From JAEUHQ01 sp964538915 (GTDB lineage: Bacteria > Planctomycetota > UBA1135 > UBA2386): a stretch of DNA of 64,000 nt. Positions 46,573-55,462 of this stretch are shown one piece after another (position 1 is the first letter of the stretch; every line of letters begins with the position of its first letter). A program made the position numbers and the translations under genes. The stretch is taken from NCBI GenBank assembly GCA_964538915.1, contig CAZIFB010000024.1, positions 1-64,000 of the forward strand, in the 5' to 3' direction. Under the pieces are notes generated by a model. It worked only from the letters and a program-made list of their open reading frames with translations, did not search any database and was not told where the DNA came from.

Positions 46573-47937
46573 TCACTTGAGTCCGTAGCGCTCGAGCTTC
46601 TTGTAGAGGTTGCTGCGCTGCAGGTCGATCCGCTCGGCGGTGCGCTTGATGTTGCCGCCGAACTCGAGCAGTTTGCGCCGCAGGAACTCCTTCTCCGTCG
46701 CGCCGCGGAAGTCCTCGAGCTTCTCGAAGCGGAACCAGTCGCGTTCGCCGTCCTCACCGCGGGCGGGTCCCGGCGTGCCCGCCGCCGCCAGCGCCTCCGC
46801 CGTCACTTCGGTGGAGTCCGCGAGCACCGCCGCGGCCTCGAGCACGTTCTTCAGCTGGCGCACGTTGCCCGGCCACGGCTGCGCTGCGATCCAGCCCGCG
46901 GCGTCGCGCGCGAGGCGGCGGGGACCCAGTCCGTTGCGAGCCGCCGCCGAGGCGAGGAAGTGCGCCGCCAGTTCGCTCGCGTCGCCCGGGCGTTCCCGCA
47001 GCGGCGGCAGGTGGATCCGGACGACGTGCAGTCGGTAGAACAGGTCCTCGCGGAACGTCTTGCTGGCGACCATCGCGGCGAGGTCCTGGTTCGTCGCGGC
47101 GACGACCCGCACGTCGACGGGCCGACTCTGTTGCGCGCCGAGCCGCTGCACGACGCGCTCCTGCAGCGTGCGCAGCAGCTTCGCCTGCATGGGCAGCGGC
47201 ATGTCGCCGACCTCGTCGAGGAACAGTGTGCCGCCGGACGCCTGTTCGACGGATCCCGCTCGCGCGGACGAGGCTCCGGTGAACGCGCCCCGTTCGTGGC
47301 CGAACAGCTCGCTCTCGACGAGATCGTCGGGAATCGCCGCGCAGTTGATCGCGACGAACGGGCCTTGGGCGCGCCGACTCTGCTGGTGCAACTGGCGCGC
47401 GACGAGTTCCTTGCCAGTGCCGTTCTCGCCGGTCACCAGGACCGCGACGTCGGTCGGTGCGACCTTGCCGATCATCGTCCGGACCTGCTGGATCGGCTCG
47501 CTCGCACCGAGCAGCGTGTCCACGGCGATCGCGGCGCGCAGCGCCGTGTTCTCTCGTTGCAGTCGACCCGCGCGGAGCGCATTTCGGATCGAGAGCAGCA
47601 CCCGGTCCGCAGCGAACGGCTTCTGCAGGAAGTCGTACGCGCCCTTCTTCACGGCGAGGATCGCGGTGTCGAGATCCCCGTGTCCGGAGATCATCACGAC
47701 CGGCAGGTCGGGGCGCTGCTCCTTGATCTTCGCCAGCACCTCGAGCCCGTCGAGGCCGGGTAGCTTCACGTCCAGGAGCACGAGGTCCACGCCCGGATCG
47801 CCCGCGGCGGCCAGTCCGGCCGGACCGTCCGCCGCCTCGCGCGTCGTGTAGCCGTCGTAGCCGAGCGCGAACGCCAGTTCTTCCCGGACCGCACGATGGT
47901 CGTCGACGAGGAGGATCGTGGCGGGGTCCGCGGCCAT
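46573..47937 (-). CDS. Sigma-54-dependent response regulator, NtrC/NtrX type
   Basis: A 454-residue transcription activator: receiver domain (about 6-118; acidic DD near 14 and the phospho-acceptor Asp in LLDVKLP near 55), AAA+ domain (about 140-375; GENGTGKE, sigma-54 contact loop GAFTGA, LFLDEVGDMP) and a Fis-type HTH at the C-terminus (GGNIKRTAERIDLQRSNLYKKL). The tail is like NtrX. It is phosphorylated by a histidine kinase and opens sigma-54 promoters. No kinase gene is adjacent, so this is an orphan in the window. It is transcribed divergently from the HEAT protein gene. Confidence 0.95.
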   Translation of the reverse strand: MAADPATILLVDDHRAVREELAFALGYDGYTTREAADGPAGLAAAGDPGVDLVLLDVKLPGLDGLEVLAKIKEQRPDLPVVMISGHGDLDTAILAVKKGAYDFLQKPFAADRVLLSIRNALRAGRLQRENTALRAAIAVDTLLGASEPIQQVRTMIGKVAPTDVAVLVTGENGTGKELVARQLHQQSRRAQGPFVAINCAAIPDDLVESELFGHERGAFTGASSARAGSVEQASGGTLFLDEVGDMPLPMQAKLLRTLQERVVQRLGAQQSRPVDVRVVAATNQDLAAMVASKTFREDLFYRLHVVRIHLPPLRERPGDASELAAHFLASAAARNGLGPRRLARDAAGWIAAQPWPGNVRQLKNVLEAAAVLADSTEVTAEALAAAGTPGPARGEDGERDWFRFEKLEDFRGATEKEFLRRKLLEFGGNIKRTAERIDLQRSNLYKKLERYGLK

Positions 47938-48085
47938 GTCGCGAGGCTAGCGGGTGGTGCGGGCAGTGCCACCGTTGCACCGCCGTTGGCAAGGCTGGCG
48001 CGGGCCCTTTGCTCGGCGAGAGCCGACCTTCCGCGGATCGTGGGGTATCCTCCTCGCGACAACCTCGGTCCCCGAGGGCGTCCAC

Positions 48086-48113
48086 TTGACGGTGGGACGT
48101 CGGAACATAGCAT
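48086..48113 (+). promoter_or_regulatory. Candidate promoter and long leader of the HEAT protein gene
   Basis: TTGACG (48086-48091) and TAGCAT (48108-48113) with a 16-base spacer, leaving a leader of about 135 bases before ATG 48254, which is preceded by AAGGAG. The rest of the 316-bp divergent gap (47938-48253) shows no coding frame that looks real and no strong hairpin. Confidence 0.5.
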
Positions 48114-48253
48114 TCGGCCGCCGTTTCCGGCCTGTGCTGGATCCGGCTGTCCCGGCGCCAGGTTCGTCCCTATTGCCCCTCTCCGGCGCCGCAGTCGTCC
48201 GCTCGAGCCTCACCCTTCTCCGACCCCACGCAGATTCCAAGGAGTCCAGTTTC

Positions 48254-50365
48254 ATGGCCCGCTCGTTCTCCCAGTCTTTGTTGGCGGCCGCGGTCGCCGT
48301 CGTCGTCGGCGGCTCCGCAATCGCGCAAGGCACTCCGCTGCAGGATGCCGTGATGGCGCTGCGACTGAACAAGCCGGAGGAGGCCAAGGCGAAGCTGCGT
48401 GAGATCCTCGCTTCGGATCCGTCGAACGTCGACGCGCTGAACCTCTACCACTCGGTCTCGCAGGACGAGTGGTACATGCTGATGACGTCGAAGGGCGAGA
48501 TCCAGCAGATCGCCCAGTCGATCCTCGACCGCGCGAAGGTCGAACGGAAGCAGCGCTCGCGCGACGAAGCCGCGATCGGCGCGCTGGTCGCCGCCGCGAC
48601 CGCGAAGGACAGCGACTACGGCACCCGGCAGAAGGCGATCAACTCGCTGATCTCCGACCACGGTGAGTTCGCGGTGCCCGCTCTCGTCGCCAAGCTCGGC
48701 GACGCGGACGACAGCGAAGGTCAGATCCTCGCGATCTCGACGCTGCGCCAGATCCGCTCGGCGGCGGTCCTGCCGCTGATCGAAGCCCTGAAGAGCAGCA
48801 ACGAGCGCGTCGTGCAGAACGCGGCGTCGGCGCTCCTCCTGATCGGCGACGACCGCGCGAACGCGGCGATGGCGCATCTCGCCAGCGACGACCGCGCGAC
48901 GGTCAGCACCGTGGCGCGCAAGTACCTCGCGCAGAACAAGGTCGAGGGCGGCGCCGTCGATCTGATGCTCGCGCAGTCGAAGGCCTACCTGAAGGGCGAC
49001 ATCCCGGCCGGCGGCTTCAGTGAAGTCGTCTGGAGGCTCGTCGACGACAAGCTCGTCGCCGCCGACGTTCCGGCGATGCTGTTCCCGGTCGAACTCGCGA
49101 AGTCGTGCGCGGCCGACGCCGTGCGCATCGCGCCGGCGAGCCTCGAGGCCCGCAGCGCGCTGGCGCAGGCGAACCTCGGAGAGGCGACGCTGATCGAGAA
49201 TTCGATCGCGCAGGGCGACGAGGCGATGAAGGCTCTCGAACCGGTCGCCGCCGACCTCAAGATCGCGGCGCTGGCGACGGGCCTCGACTCGCTCCGAGCG
49301 GCGCTCGACGCCGGTGTGCAGGAAGGCATGCCCGCCGTCGCCGTGGGTGCGATCCACGCCCTGGCGCAGGCCGAGAGCATCGGTTCCGTCAGCCAGAGCT
49401 CGCTGCTCGCGGCTCTCGACAGCAGCGACAAGCGCATCAAGTACGCGGCGGCCGAGGCCCTCGTCCGCGCCAGCGGTGGCGTGAACGTGCCGCAGTCGGA
49501 CAAGGTCGTCGGTGTTCTCGCCGAGGCCGTTGCGGAGGAATCCGTGCGCACCGTGCAGGTGATCGCGCCGGCGTCGGACGTGACGAACGCCGTGCAGGCT
49601 TCGAGTTCCGCCCGGGGCTACGCGGTCGACGCGAGCACCGATGCCGTGGCCGGCATGCGGTCGCTGCTGATCAACCCGAACGTCGACGTCGTCGTGATCA
49701 ACGAGATCCTGCCGGACCGCATGCCCGAGGACGTGATCAACAACGTCAAGAAGGACACGCGCATGGCGAACACGCGCATCGTCGTGATCGCCAAGGACGT
49801 CGAGGCCGCGAAGACGCGCTTTGGCGAAGGCGTCGGCGTCGTGCAGGCTCCGCTGACCGGCGAAGGACTGATCGCAGCCGTCAACACGGCGCTCGAGGGC
49901 GCGGCGAACCCGGCGGGCGAACGCGCCGAGAGCTACGCGTCGAAGGCCAGCCAGGCGTTGCTCGCGATGGCTGCCCAGAAGGACGGCATCGACGGGGCCC
50001 TGCAGAGCCTCGGCAAGCAGTTGAACCGCGGTGACAACGTCGCCGTGCCGGCTGCGCGCGCACTCGGCTTCGCCGGTGGCATCACGCAGCTGCCCGAACT
50101 CGTGCCGGTCCTCTCCGGCGCCGGCAGCGTCGACCTGAAGAAGGCCGCCGCGGACGCGATCGGCAACGTGCTGAGCCGCCTCGACAACTGCCCGGCCGAC
50201 GCGGCCGCCGCGTTGATGAACCTGGTCGCGAGCGACGCCGACGTCGGCTTGCGCACCGCTGCCGCCGCGGCGCTCGGCAAGGCGAAGATCGACGCGCAGC
50301 AGAAGGCCGACCTGCAGAAGAAGCTCACGAAGATCGCGTCGGGCGCGCCCAAGACGGAAGGCTGA
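48254..50365 (+). CDS. Exported HEAT-repeat protein with embedded pseudo-receiver domain
   Basis: A 703-residue protein with a signal peptide (cleavage near AIAQ, about residue 25), a short TPR-like start, and HEAT-like helical repeats at about 95-230, 370-425 and 590-690. Between the last two groups lies a CheY-like alpha/beta domain (about 430-547): strands VQVIAPAS, VDVVVINEILP, TRIVVIAK and GVVQAPL match receiver strands 1, 3, 4 and 5. All key receiver residues are lost: no acidic pair, Asn for the phospho-Asp, no Thr/Ser, and no Lys before Pro. The domain should therefore act as a binding module outside the cytoplasm. ATG 48254 has an AAGGAG site. Confidence 0.8.
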   Translation: MARSFSQSLLAAAVAVVVGGSAIAQGTPLQDAVMALRLNKPEEAKAKLREILASDPSNVDALNLYHSVSQDEWYMLMTSKGEIQQIAQSILDRAKVERKQRSRDEAAIGALVAAATAKDSDYGTRQKAINSLISDHGEFAVPALVAKLGDADDSEGQILAISTLRQIRSAAVLPLIEALKSSNERVVQNAASALLLIGDDRANAAMAHLASDDRATVSTVARKYLAQNKVEGGAVDLMLAQSKAYLKGDIPAGGFSEVVWRLVDDKLVAADVPAMLFPVELAKSCAADAVRIAPASLEARSALAQANLGEATLIENSIAQGDEAMKALEPVAADLKIAALATGLDSLRAALDAGVQEGMPAVAVGAIHALAQAESIGSVSQSSLLAALDSSDKRIKYAAAEALVRASGGVNVPQSDKVVGVLAEAVAEESVRTVQVIAPASDVTNAVQASSSARGYAVDASTDAVAGMRSLLINPNVDVVVINEILPDRMPEDVINNVKKDTRMANTRIVVIAKDVEAAKTRFGEGVGVVQAPLTGEGLIAAVNTALEGAANPAGERAESYASKASQALLAMAAQKDGIDGALQSLGKQLNRGDNVAVPAARALGFAGGITQLPELVPVLSGAGSVDLKKAAADAIGNVLSRLDNCPADAAAALMNLVASDADVGLRTAAAAALGKAKIDAQQKADLQKKLTKIASGAPKTEG

Positions 50366-50449
50366 GGCCTCCTTCTCGCGCGCGATCCGCGTGCGGTTGC
50401 TCGCGCAGCCGCGCGCAGCCTTGCGCGAAAGTCCGCGCCAGCGGGTGCG

Positions 50450-50522
50450 GTGAGACCTGCTCGAGCGACCGCTCGGGCCATTGCGTGCGGCGTTCGCTCC
50501 GCACGAAGCGGTGGCGTCTCAC
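50450..50522. other. Foldable 73-nt stretch (candidate structured RNA)
   Basis: A closing stem GTGAGAC (50450-50456) with GTCTCAC (50516-50522) encloses two hairpins: CGAGC/GCTCG (50462-50466 with 50471-50475, tetraloop) and CGTGCGG/CCGCACG (50484-50490 with 50499-50505). All stems are perfect. It lies in the 224-bp gap between the HEAT gene and the tRNA, with no coding frame. It is not a tRNA: the T-loop and the arm spacing are missing. Confidence 0.35.
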
Positions 50523-50589
50523 GGCGAGTCCCTTCTCTCTTTCGCGCTGGACTCGCGCGCATCGCTCGCTACTCTCTCCCGCCCTCTGC

Positions 50590-50665
50590 GCCGATGTAGC
50601 TCAGTTGGTAGAGCAATGCTTTCGTAAAGCATAGGTCGCGGGTTCAAGTCCCACCATCGGCTCCA
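50590..50665 (+). tRNA. tRNA-Thr(CGU)
   Basis: A complete cloverleaf: acceptor GCCGATG (50590-50596) with CATCGGC (50655-50661), D arm GCTCAGTTGGTAGAGC, anticodon stem ATGCT/AGCAT with loop TTCGTAA giving anticodon CGT, and a T arm with TTCAAGT. One C-A mismatch lies at the second pair of the T stem. Discriminator T is followed by an encoded CCA (50663-50665). It reads ACG codons, which are frequent in this window. Confidence 0.95.
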
Positions 50666-50673
50666 CTTCCGCT

Positions 50674-50703
50674 GCCGGTCGCGGCGATCACGCCGCGACC
50701 GGC
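50674..50703 (+). terminator. Strong hairpin behind the tRNA
   Basis: A perfect 13-bp stem (50674-50686 with 50691-50703) and ATCA loop, 8 bases after the encoded CCA, overlapping a second 6-bp stem (50703-50708 with 50712-50717). There is no T-run, so it is terminator-like or a processing/stability signal. Confidence 0.5.
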
Positions 50704-50760
50704 GCGCGTATCGCGCGGCGGAGTGGGTGTCTTCTGCGCGAAGCGAGGAGTGCGGCACTG

Positions 50761-51303
50761 ATGACGAGACGGACCATGGCGGGTGTCGTGATCGCCGGCG
50801 TGCTGTTGGCTGCCTGCAATACGCCGCCGCCGCGCCCCTGGCTGCGTTTCCGCCCGGCGGGTGCGACGAACTGGAGCACCGCCGCGAACGGCATGCTGCA
50901 GGCGAATCTGCACGGAGTCGGCGTGACGCTCGACCTCGGCAACCGCGAGACCAAGGTCCACGTCGTCGTCGAGAACGGAACGGATCGTGCGATCGAGTTC
51001 AAGATGGGGCCGGAAGGTGCGCAACCCCGGTCGGCGATCGGCGAGGTGCTGCTCCGACCGCTCGCGGGGCCGCCGGGGACCAGCGGTCCCGACATGCTGC
51101 CCTACAACTGCATGCAGGCGCAGTCGGTCGATGCCGCCTGGCGCGCGACGTTCTTCATCGACGTCCCGCTCGGTCGCGCGGTCACGGTGGGCCAGACGTT
51201 CGTGTTCACCGTCGAAGCTCGCGACGCCACCGGAGCGGTCGAGCGGCGCTCCGTGCCTCTGGTCGCCGAGAACTCGGGGACCATGCCCGCGGACGCGCGC
51301 TGA
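50761..51303 (+). CDS. Hypothetical lipoprotein
   Basis: A 180-residue lipoprotein: lipobox LLAAC (Cys about 19) after a basic start and hydrophobic core. The mature part is rich in beta strands (GVGVTLDLG, KVHVVVENGTD, QTFVFTVEA), resembling an immunoglobulin-like sandwich, with Cys in MLPYNCMQ. I do not recognise a family. It ends 10 bases before the cardiolipin synthase-like gene, so the two are probably cotranscribed. An extracytoplasmic binding or structural role is likely, but that is inference. Confidence 0.75.
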   Translation: MTRRTMAGVVIAGVLLAACNTPPPRPWLRFRPAGATNWSTAANGMLQANLHGVGVTLDLGNRETKVHVVVENGTDRAIEFKMGPEGAQPRSAIGEVLLRPLAGPPGTSGPDMLPYNCMQAQSVDAAWRATFFIDVPLGRAVTVGQTFVFTVEARDATGAVERRSVPLVAENSGTMPADAR

Positions 51304-51313
51304 TGCGTTCACG

Positions 51314-52765
51314 ATGATCCCGGCGGCGCTCGCGATCGACTCGGCCAGTTCGTGGCAAGTCCTCGCGATCGCGCTCGTCGGCGAAGTGCTGGCAATGGTC
51401 TTCGTCTACCGCGTGCTCGTGCGCGGTGGTTCGCCGGCGAGCACGCTGCTCTGGATCGTCGTCATCCTCGCCGCTCCCTGGTTGGGGCTCCTTCTCTACT
51501 ACCTGTTGCCCCGGCGACTCGAGCTGCGTCGCCTGCGGCGGTTGCGTGTGCGAGGCCAGCGCCTGCGCGACGTGCGTCCTCGACGCGGCAGTGGTTCGGG
51601 CCGCAGTGCCACGCCGCGCGCTGGTCTGCAGTGCCTGCTCGCCGGCGGGGACGGAACGGGACTCGTCGGCGGCAACGACCTGCGCTGGTTGCCGACCGGC
51701 GAGGAGTTCTTCGCGGCCGCCGAGGTCGCGATCGCCGCGGCGAAGCACCACGTGCACTGCGTCGTGTACATCTTCCGGCCGGACGAGACGGGCCGCCGGT
51801 TTCTCGGAGTCCTCGCCGCCGCCGCTGCTCGCGGAGTGAAGGTGAGGCTCCTGTTCGACTCCTTCGGCAGTCTCGGACTCAAGGACCGGCATCTGCAGCC
51901 GTTGCGCGACGCCGGCGGTGAGGCCGTCGCGTTCCTGCCGCTCCTGTGGAAGCGGCGCCCGTTCACCGTGAACCTGCGCAACCACCGCAAGCTGCTCGTC
52001 GTCGACTCCGAGGTCGGCTTCGTGGGAGGGCGCAACGTGGGTGACGAGTACTCCACGGACCGCGTCGGGAAGGCGCGGCGCTGGCTCGACGCGATGGTCG
52101 CAGTGCGCGGTCCTGCCGCCGGGAGCCTGCAGTCCGTGTTCGTCGAGGACTGGTGCACCGCCACGGACGAAGTGCTGGCCGACCTGCCGGTCTGCCCGCC
52201 GTCCGGAAGCGACGGGGTCCGCGTGGGCGTCGTCTGCAGCGGGCCCGAACTCGAGGAGTCCGACCTGTGGAACGCGGTGATCCAGGCCATCAACGAAGCC
52301 GCGACGTCGGTCGATCTCAGTTCCCCCTACCTGGTGCCGCCGCCGACCCTGCTGTTCGCCCTGCAACTCGCCGCCGCTCGCGGCGTGCGGGTGCGCATCT
52401 TCACGAACGGGCCGAAGGCCGAGGCCGCGATCCTCTACTGGGCGCAACGCAGCCACTACGCGCGGCTACTGTCCGTCGGTATCGAGCTGTACGAGACCAT
52501 CGAGGAGTACAACCACGCGAAGGTCCTGGTCGTCGACGGCAAGGTCGTGGTCGTCGGCAGCGCGAACATGGACCTGCGGAGCGCGAACCTGAACTTCGAA
52601 CTCGCGGTCGCGGTGGTCGATGCACCGGCTCTCGCAACGCAAGTGGAGGAGACGATCGAGAAGCGGCGGAAGATGTTTCGCCGCCTCACCGAGGCGGACC
52701 TGCCGCAGACCCCGTTCGCACGCGCGTTGTCCGGCTTCTGTGGCCTGTTCTCGCCGCTCCTCTGA
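51314..52765 (+). CDS. cls: Cardiolipin synthase-like phospholipase D-family enzyme
   Basis: A 483-residue membrane enzyme. Two N-terminal hydrophobic segments (about 15-32 and 42-64) precede two phospholipase D domains with HKD motifs: NHRKLLVVD (about 222) and NHAKVLVVDGK (about 400). Length, the twin N-terminal helices and the VGGRN and GSANMD segments fit ClsA-type enzymes, which join two phosphatidylglycerol molecules into cardiolipin. ATG 51314 was chosen because it starts the first helix. It converges with the RmlC-like gene after 24 bp. Confidence 0.9.
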   Translation: MIPAALAIDSASSWQVLAIALVGEVLAMVFVYRVLVRGGSPASTLLWIVVILAAPWLGLLLYYLLPRRLELRRLRRLRVRGQRLRDVRPRRGSGSGRSATPRAGLQCLLAGGDGTGLVGGNDLRWLPTGEEFFAAAEVAIAAAKHHVHCVVYIFRPDETGRRFLGVLAAAAARGVKVRLLFDSFGSLGLKDRHLQPLRDAGGEAVAFLPLLWKRRPFTVNLRNHRKLLVVDSEVGFVGGRNVGDEYSTDRVGKARRWLDAMVAVRGPAAGSLQSVFVEDWCTATDEVLADLPVCPPSGSDGVRVGVVCSGPELEESDLWNAVIQAINEAATSVDLSSPYLVPPPTLLFALQLAAARGVRVRIFTNGPKAEAAILYWAQRSHYARLLSVGIELYETIEEYNHAKVLVVDGKVVVVGSANMDLRSANLNFELAVAVVDAPALATQVEETIEKRRKMFRRLTEADLPQTPFARALSGFCGLFSPLL

Positions 52766-52789
52766 TCTAGCGCGCGCCGACCGTCGCGG

Positions 52790-53353
52790 TCAGCCCTTCA
52801 CGATGTCCCAGATCTCGGCACCGAGGAAGTCCCACGGCAGGCGGCCTTCGTCGCACTCTCCGGGCGTCGGCGAGAACTGCACGTCGACCATGTAGATGAT
52901 CCGACCGGTGCGCTGGCCGATGTTGGAGGTGCCGTGCGCCACGCCGGGCGGAATGCGGACGAGGCGATCCTTCCCATCGCCGAGCACGAAGCGCATCGTC
53001 TTGCCTTCCGTCGGCGAGCCCTTGCGGCAGTCGTGCAGCACGAGAAGCAGCTTGTCGGACGGCGGCACGTACCAGACGTCGGTCTGGCGATGGTGCATGT
53101 GGTACGCCTTGACCGCACCGGGCTCCATCTCGGAGTAGTTGACCTGCTTGCACTCGAAGCCGGGCAACTGCGCGTGCATGCCGGCCGTGAGGCGGCCGAG
53201 TTCCGTGATCGCGCCGCCGTCGTCGTTGAAGCGCTTCAGTTCGACGATCTGGACGCCGTCGATACCGCCGCGCGGCGAGTAGTCCTGGAAGGAGAACGCG
53301 GCCTTCGCCTTGTCGTTGATCGTCGTCTTCGCGGCTGGGTGCGGGGCGGTCAC
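52790..53353 (-). CDS. RmlC-like cupin, dTDP-4-dehydrorhamnose 3,5-epimerase-related
   Basis: A 187-residue cupin. Family features are the MHAQLPGFECKQVNYSEMEPG strand-loop, the YHMHHRQTDVWYV segment with the His used as base in RmlC, and VRIPPGVAHGTSN. It probably isomerises or epimerises a nucleotide sugar; the exact substrate is unclear and no other sugar nucleotide genes are nearby. The GTG start at 53353 (VTAPHPAAK) was taken because the frame upstream overlaps the SUMF1-like gene. It lies 31 bp downstream of that gene, probably in one operon. Confidence 0.75.
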   Translation of the reverse strand: MTAPHPAAKTTINDKAKAAFSFQDYSPRGGIDGVQIVELKRFNDDGGAITELGRLTAGMHAQLPGFECKQVNYSEMEPGAVKAYHMHHRQTDVWYVPPSDKLLLVLHDCRKGSPTEGKTMRFVLGDGKDRLVRIPPGVAHGTSNIGQRTGRIIYMVDVQFSPTPGECDEGRLPWDFLGAEIWDIVKG

Positions 53354-53384
53354 GGGTCTCGTCTTTCGCGCTGGGCGGTGGTGG

Positions 53385-55400
53385 TCAGGGCGTTGGCAGG
53401 CGCCACGGGGTCTCACCCGTGGGGTTCGCGCTGTCGAGCGTCACGGCGAAGTGCAGGTCGGCGACCTTCTTCGGGTTCTGCGAGCACACGACCGCGGCGA
53501 AGTGGAACTTCACGTGGGCCTTGCCGGACGCGCTCGCTTCGACCGTGAGGCCGGACGCGAACGGTGCGGCGGCCACCGGGCGAACGGCCGCCGGGATGGC
53601 CGCGGCGATCTTGCCCTCGTTGTCGTGCAGGAGGAAGTAGTCGCGATCGGTCGGCACCTTGACGCCGTCGATGCGGATGTAGCCGAGACCCGTCTCCGCT
53701 TCCTTCGAAGCGAGGTCGTCCTCGGTGATGCCGTAGCGGAGCGTGATCTCGCGCCAGGGCTTCCGGTCCTGCTTCTCGGGCTTGTCCTGCTTCTTGCCCT
53801 TGTCGTCCTTGCCCTTCTCGTCGTCGCCGGTCTCCTCGGGCTTGGCCTTCGACTTGCGCATCGCCACGACGTCCTTGTGGCCCGCCTTGATCGCGTCGCC
53901 GAGTTCGCGCGGGATGCCATCGCGACGGAACAACACCGTGTAGTGGCCGGCCGGCACCGCGGGCTCGGCGAGCGGCTCGGTCGTCGCGAACGTCCCGATC
54001 AGGATCGGAGCGGCCTGGCTCTTGTCGAGGAGCTTGCCCAGATCGAGCGTCTTGTCCGTCGTGATCTGGTCGATCGGGGCGAACGACACCGCGTGGTACG
54101 CGGTCGGGAAGCCGTCCGGACCGAACTCGTAGCGTTCGGCGCCGATCTGCTTCGACAGGTCGATGTCCTGCTCGCGATCGAAGAGCGAACGGTTGTAGGT
54201 GCCGCGCAGCAGCGAGAACAACAGGTCGTAGCCGGGCTTCGGGCTCTTCGCGAGACGGAAGCCGACGCCCTGCAATGCGTCGATCGTCATCACCTTGATC
54301 CGCGCGTCGATCAGCAGCGTGATCGGTTCGTCACCGGACAGGTAGGAGCCGCCCTTCGTGATGACCTTCGTTTCGTCCCAGGTCGGCGGTGCCGTGACGA
54401 GCGCGCCCACCTTGTCCTTCTGCAAGCTCTTCCACTCCGCGGCGAACGCGTCGGCGCCGTTGATCGGGCGATAGCCGACGCCGGCCATGAATTGCTGCAC
54501 CTGCCCGAACAGGTCGAGATGCCCGAACGGTCCCGTGCCGGCCGGCACCGTGCCCACGGGTTTCAGCACCTTGTCGCGCGAGGCGAAGAGCTGCAGTTGT
54601 TTCAGCGCGTCCTCGGTGAACACGTCGGCCCCCGGCTTGCCCCAGGGCCACAGGTTCGTGCCGTCGCCGCGCGCGGCGCGCGTGAACTCGGGTTCGGTCG
54701 GCAGACGCATACCGAAGGCGGCCGCGAACTCGTTCGCCTGGCGGAACGTGATGGTCGTGACCGGACACTCGGAGAGCGGGTTGCCCTGTTTGTCCTTCGG
54801 GATCGCGAACGGGAGCTCCGGACCGTGTCGGTCCCAGAAGTTGAGGAGCGCATCCGGGTCGTTCGGGAACTCCTTGCCGATCTGCTCGTGCACGGAGTTG
54901 AAGTGGTCCTCGCGACCGTAGCGCCACCAATCGAACGGCGGCGTCACCTTCTCGCCGGCGGCACGGCGTCGCGTCAGCACCTTCTCGTACTCGCCGCACT
55001 TCACCGGCCACTTCGCGAGGAAGAACGGGGCGACGTCGACCTTCTTCTCGCCGAGCGACGACGCCGATTGCCGCACCTTGGTGAGGTAGGCCTGCGTGGC
55101 GATCTTCGCGGCGATCGCGGGAGTGGGGCGGCCCGGGCTCACGACCTGTGCGGCGCTGTTCAGCAGTTCGTCCGCGGACAGACCCATCTCGACGGTGCCG
55201 CCGGGCACCATCAGCAGGAAGGCCGGGAGGCCTTCGTTCGCTGCGCCAGGAACGGGCGAGGCAGGTGTTGGCTTGGCTCCCGGCGCCGCGGTGCTGTTTT
55301 GGGCGACGAGGCCCGTCGTCGACTGGGCGCAGATGCCGGTCAGCAGGATGCCGATCGAGATCGGCGCCCGCGGCGAGAACCGCAGCGTGGTCCGTGGCAT
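53385..55400 (-). CDS. Exported SUMF1/FGE-like domain protein
   Basis: A 671-residue protein with a signal peptide (about 1-34) and a formylglycine-generating enzyme-like fold (about 60-350). Recognised pieces are LMVPGGTVEMGL, CPVTTITFRQANEFAAAFGMRLPTEPEFTRAARG and the KGGSYLSG end. The paired catalytic Cys of true FGE are not apparent, so this is probably a non-catalytic or binding version. The C-terminal half includes a Lys/Asp-rich linker (about 490-525) and an unrecognised beta region. SUMF1-like proteins are expanded in Planctomycetota. The promoter is unclear; an inverted repeat lies 63 bp upstream (55463-55484). Confidence 0.75.
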   Translation of the reverse strand: MPRTTLRFSPRAPISIGILLTGICAQSTTGLVAQNSTAAPGAKPTPASPVPGAANEGLPAFLLMVPGGTVEMGLSADELLNSAAQVVSPGRPTPAIAAKIATQAYLTKVRQSASSLGEKKVDVAPFFLAKWPVKCGEYEKVLTRRRAAGEKVTPPFDWWRYGREDHFNSVHEQIGKEFPNDPDALLNFWDRHGPELPFAIPKDKQGNPLSECPVTTITFRQANEFAAAFGMRLPTEPEFTRAARGDGTNLWPWGKPGADVFTEDALKQLQLFASRDKVLKPVGTVPAGTGPFGHLDLFGQVQQFMAGVGYRPINGADAFAAEWKSLQKDKVGALVTAPPTWDETKVITKGGSYLSGDEPITLLIDARIKVMTIDALQGVGFRLAKSPKPGYDLLFSLLRGTYNRSLFDREQDIDLSKQIGAERYEFGPDGFPTAYHAVSFAPIDQITTDKTLDLGKLLDKSQAAPILIGTFATTEPLAEPAVPAGHYTVLFRRDGIPRELGDAIKAGHKDVVAMRKSKAKPEETGDDEKGKDDKGKKQDKPEKQDRKPWREITLRYGITEDDLASKEAETGLGYIRIDGVKVPTDRDYFLLHDNEGKIAAAIPAAVRPVAAAPFASGLTVEASASGKAHVKFHFAAVVCSQNPKKVADLHFAVTLDSANPTGETPWRLPTP

Positions 55401-55462
55401 TGGCTAGAGAATCCTGAAAGCGAGTTCGCGCCTGCGATGCCGGGGGTCGTCGGCGCCGAGGC

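Noticed and set aside
50450..50522. Second tRNA gene
   Set aside because: The closing stem is 7 bp and the size fits, but there is no TTC loop and no arm directly before the 3' stem strand.
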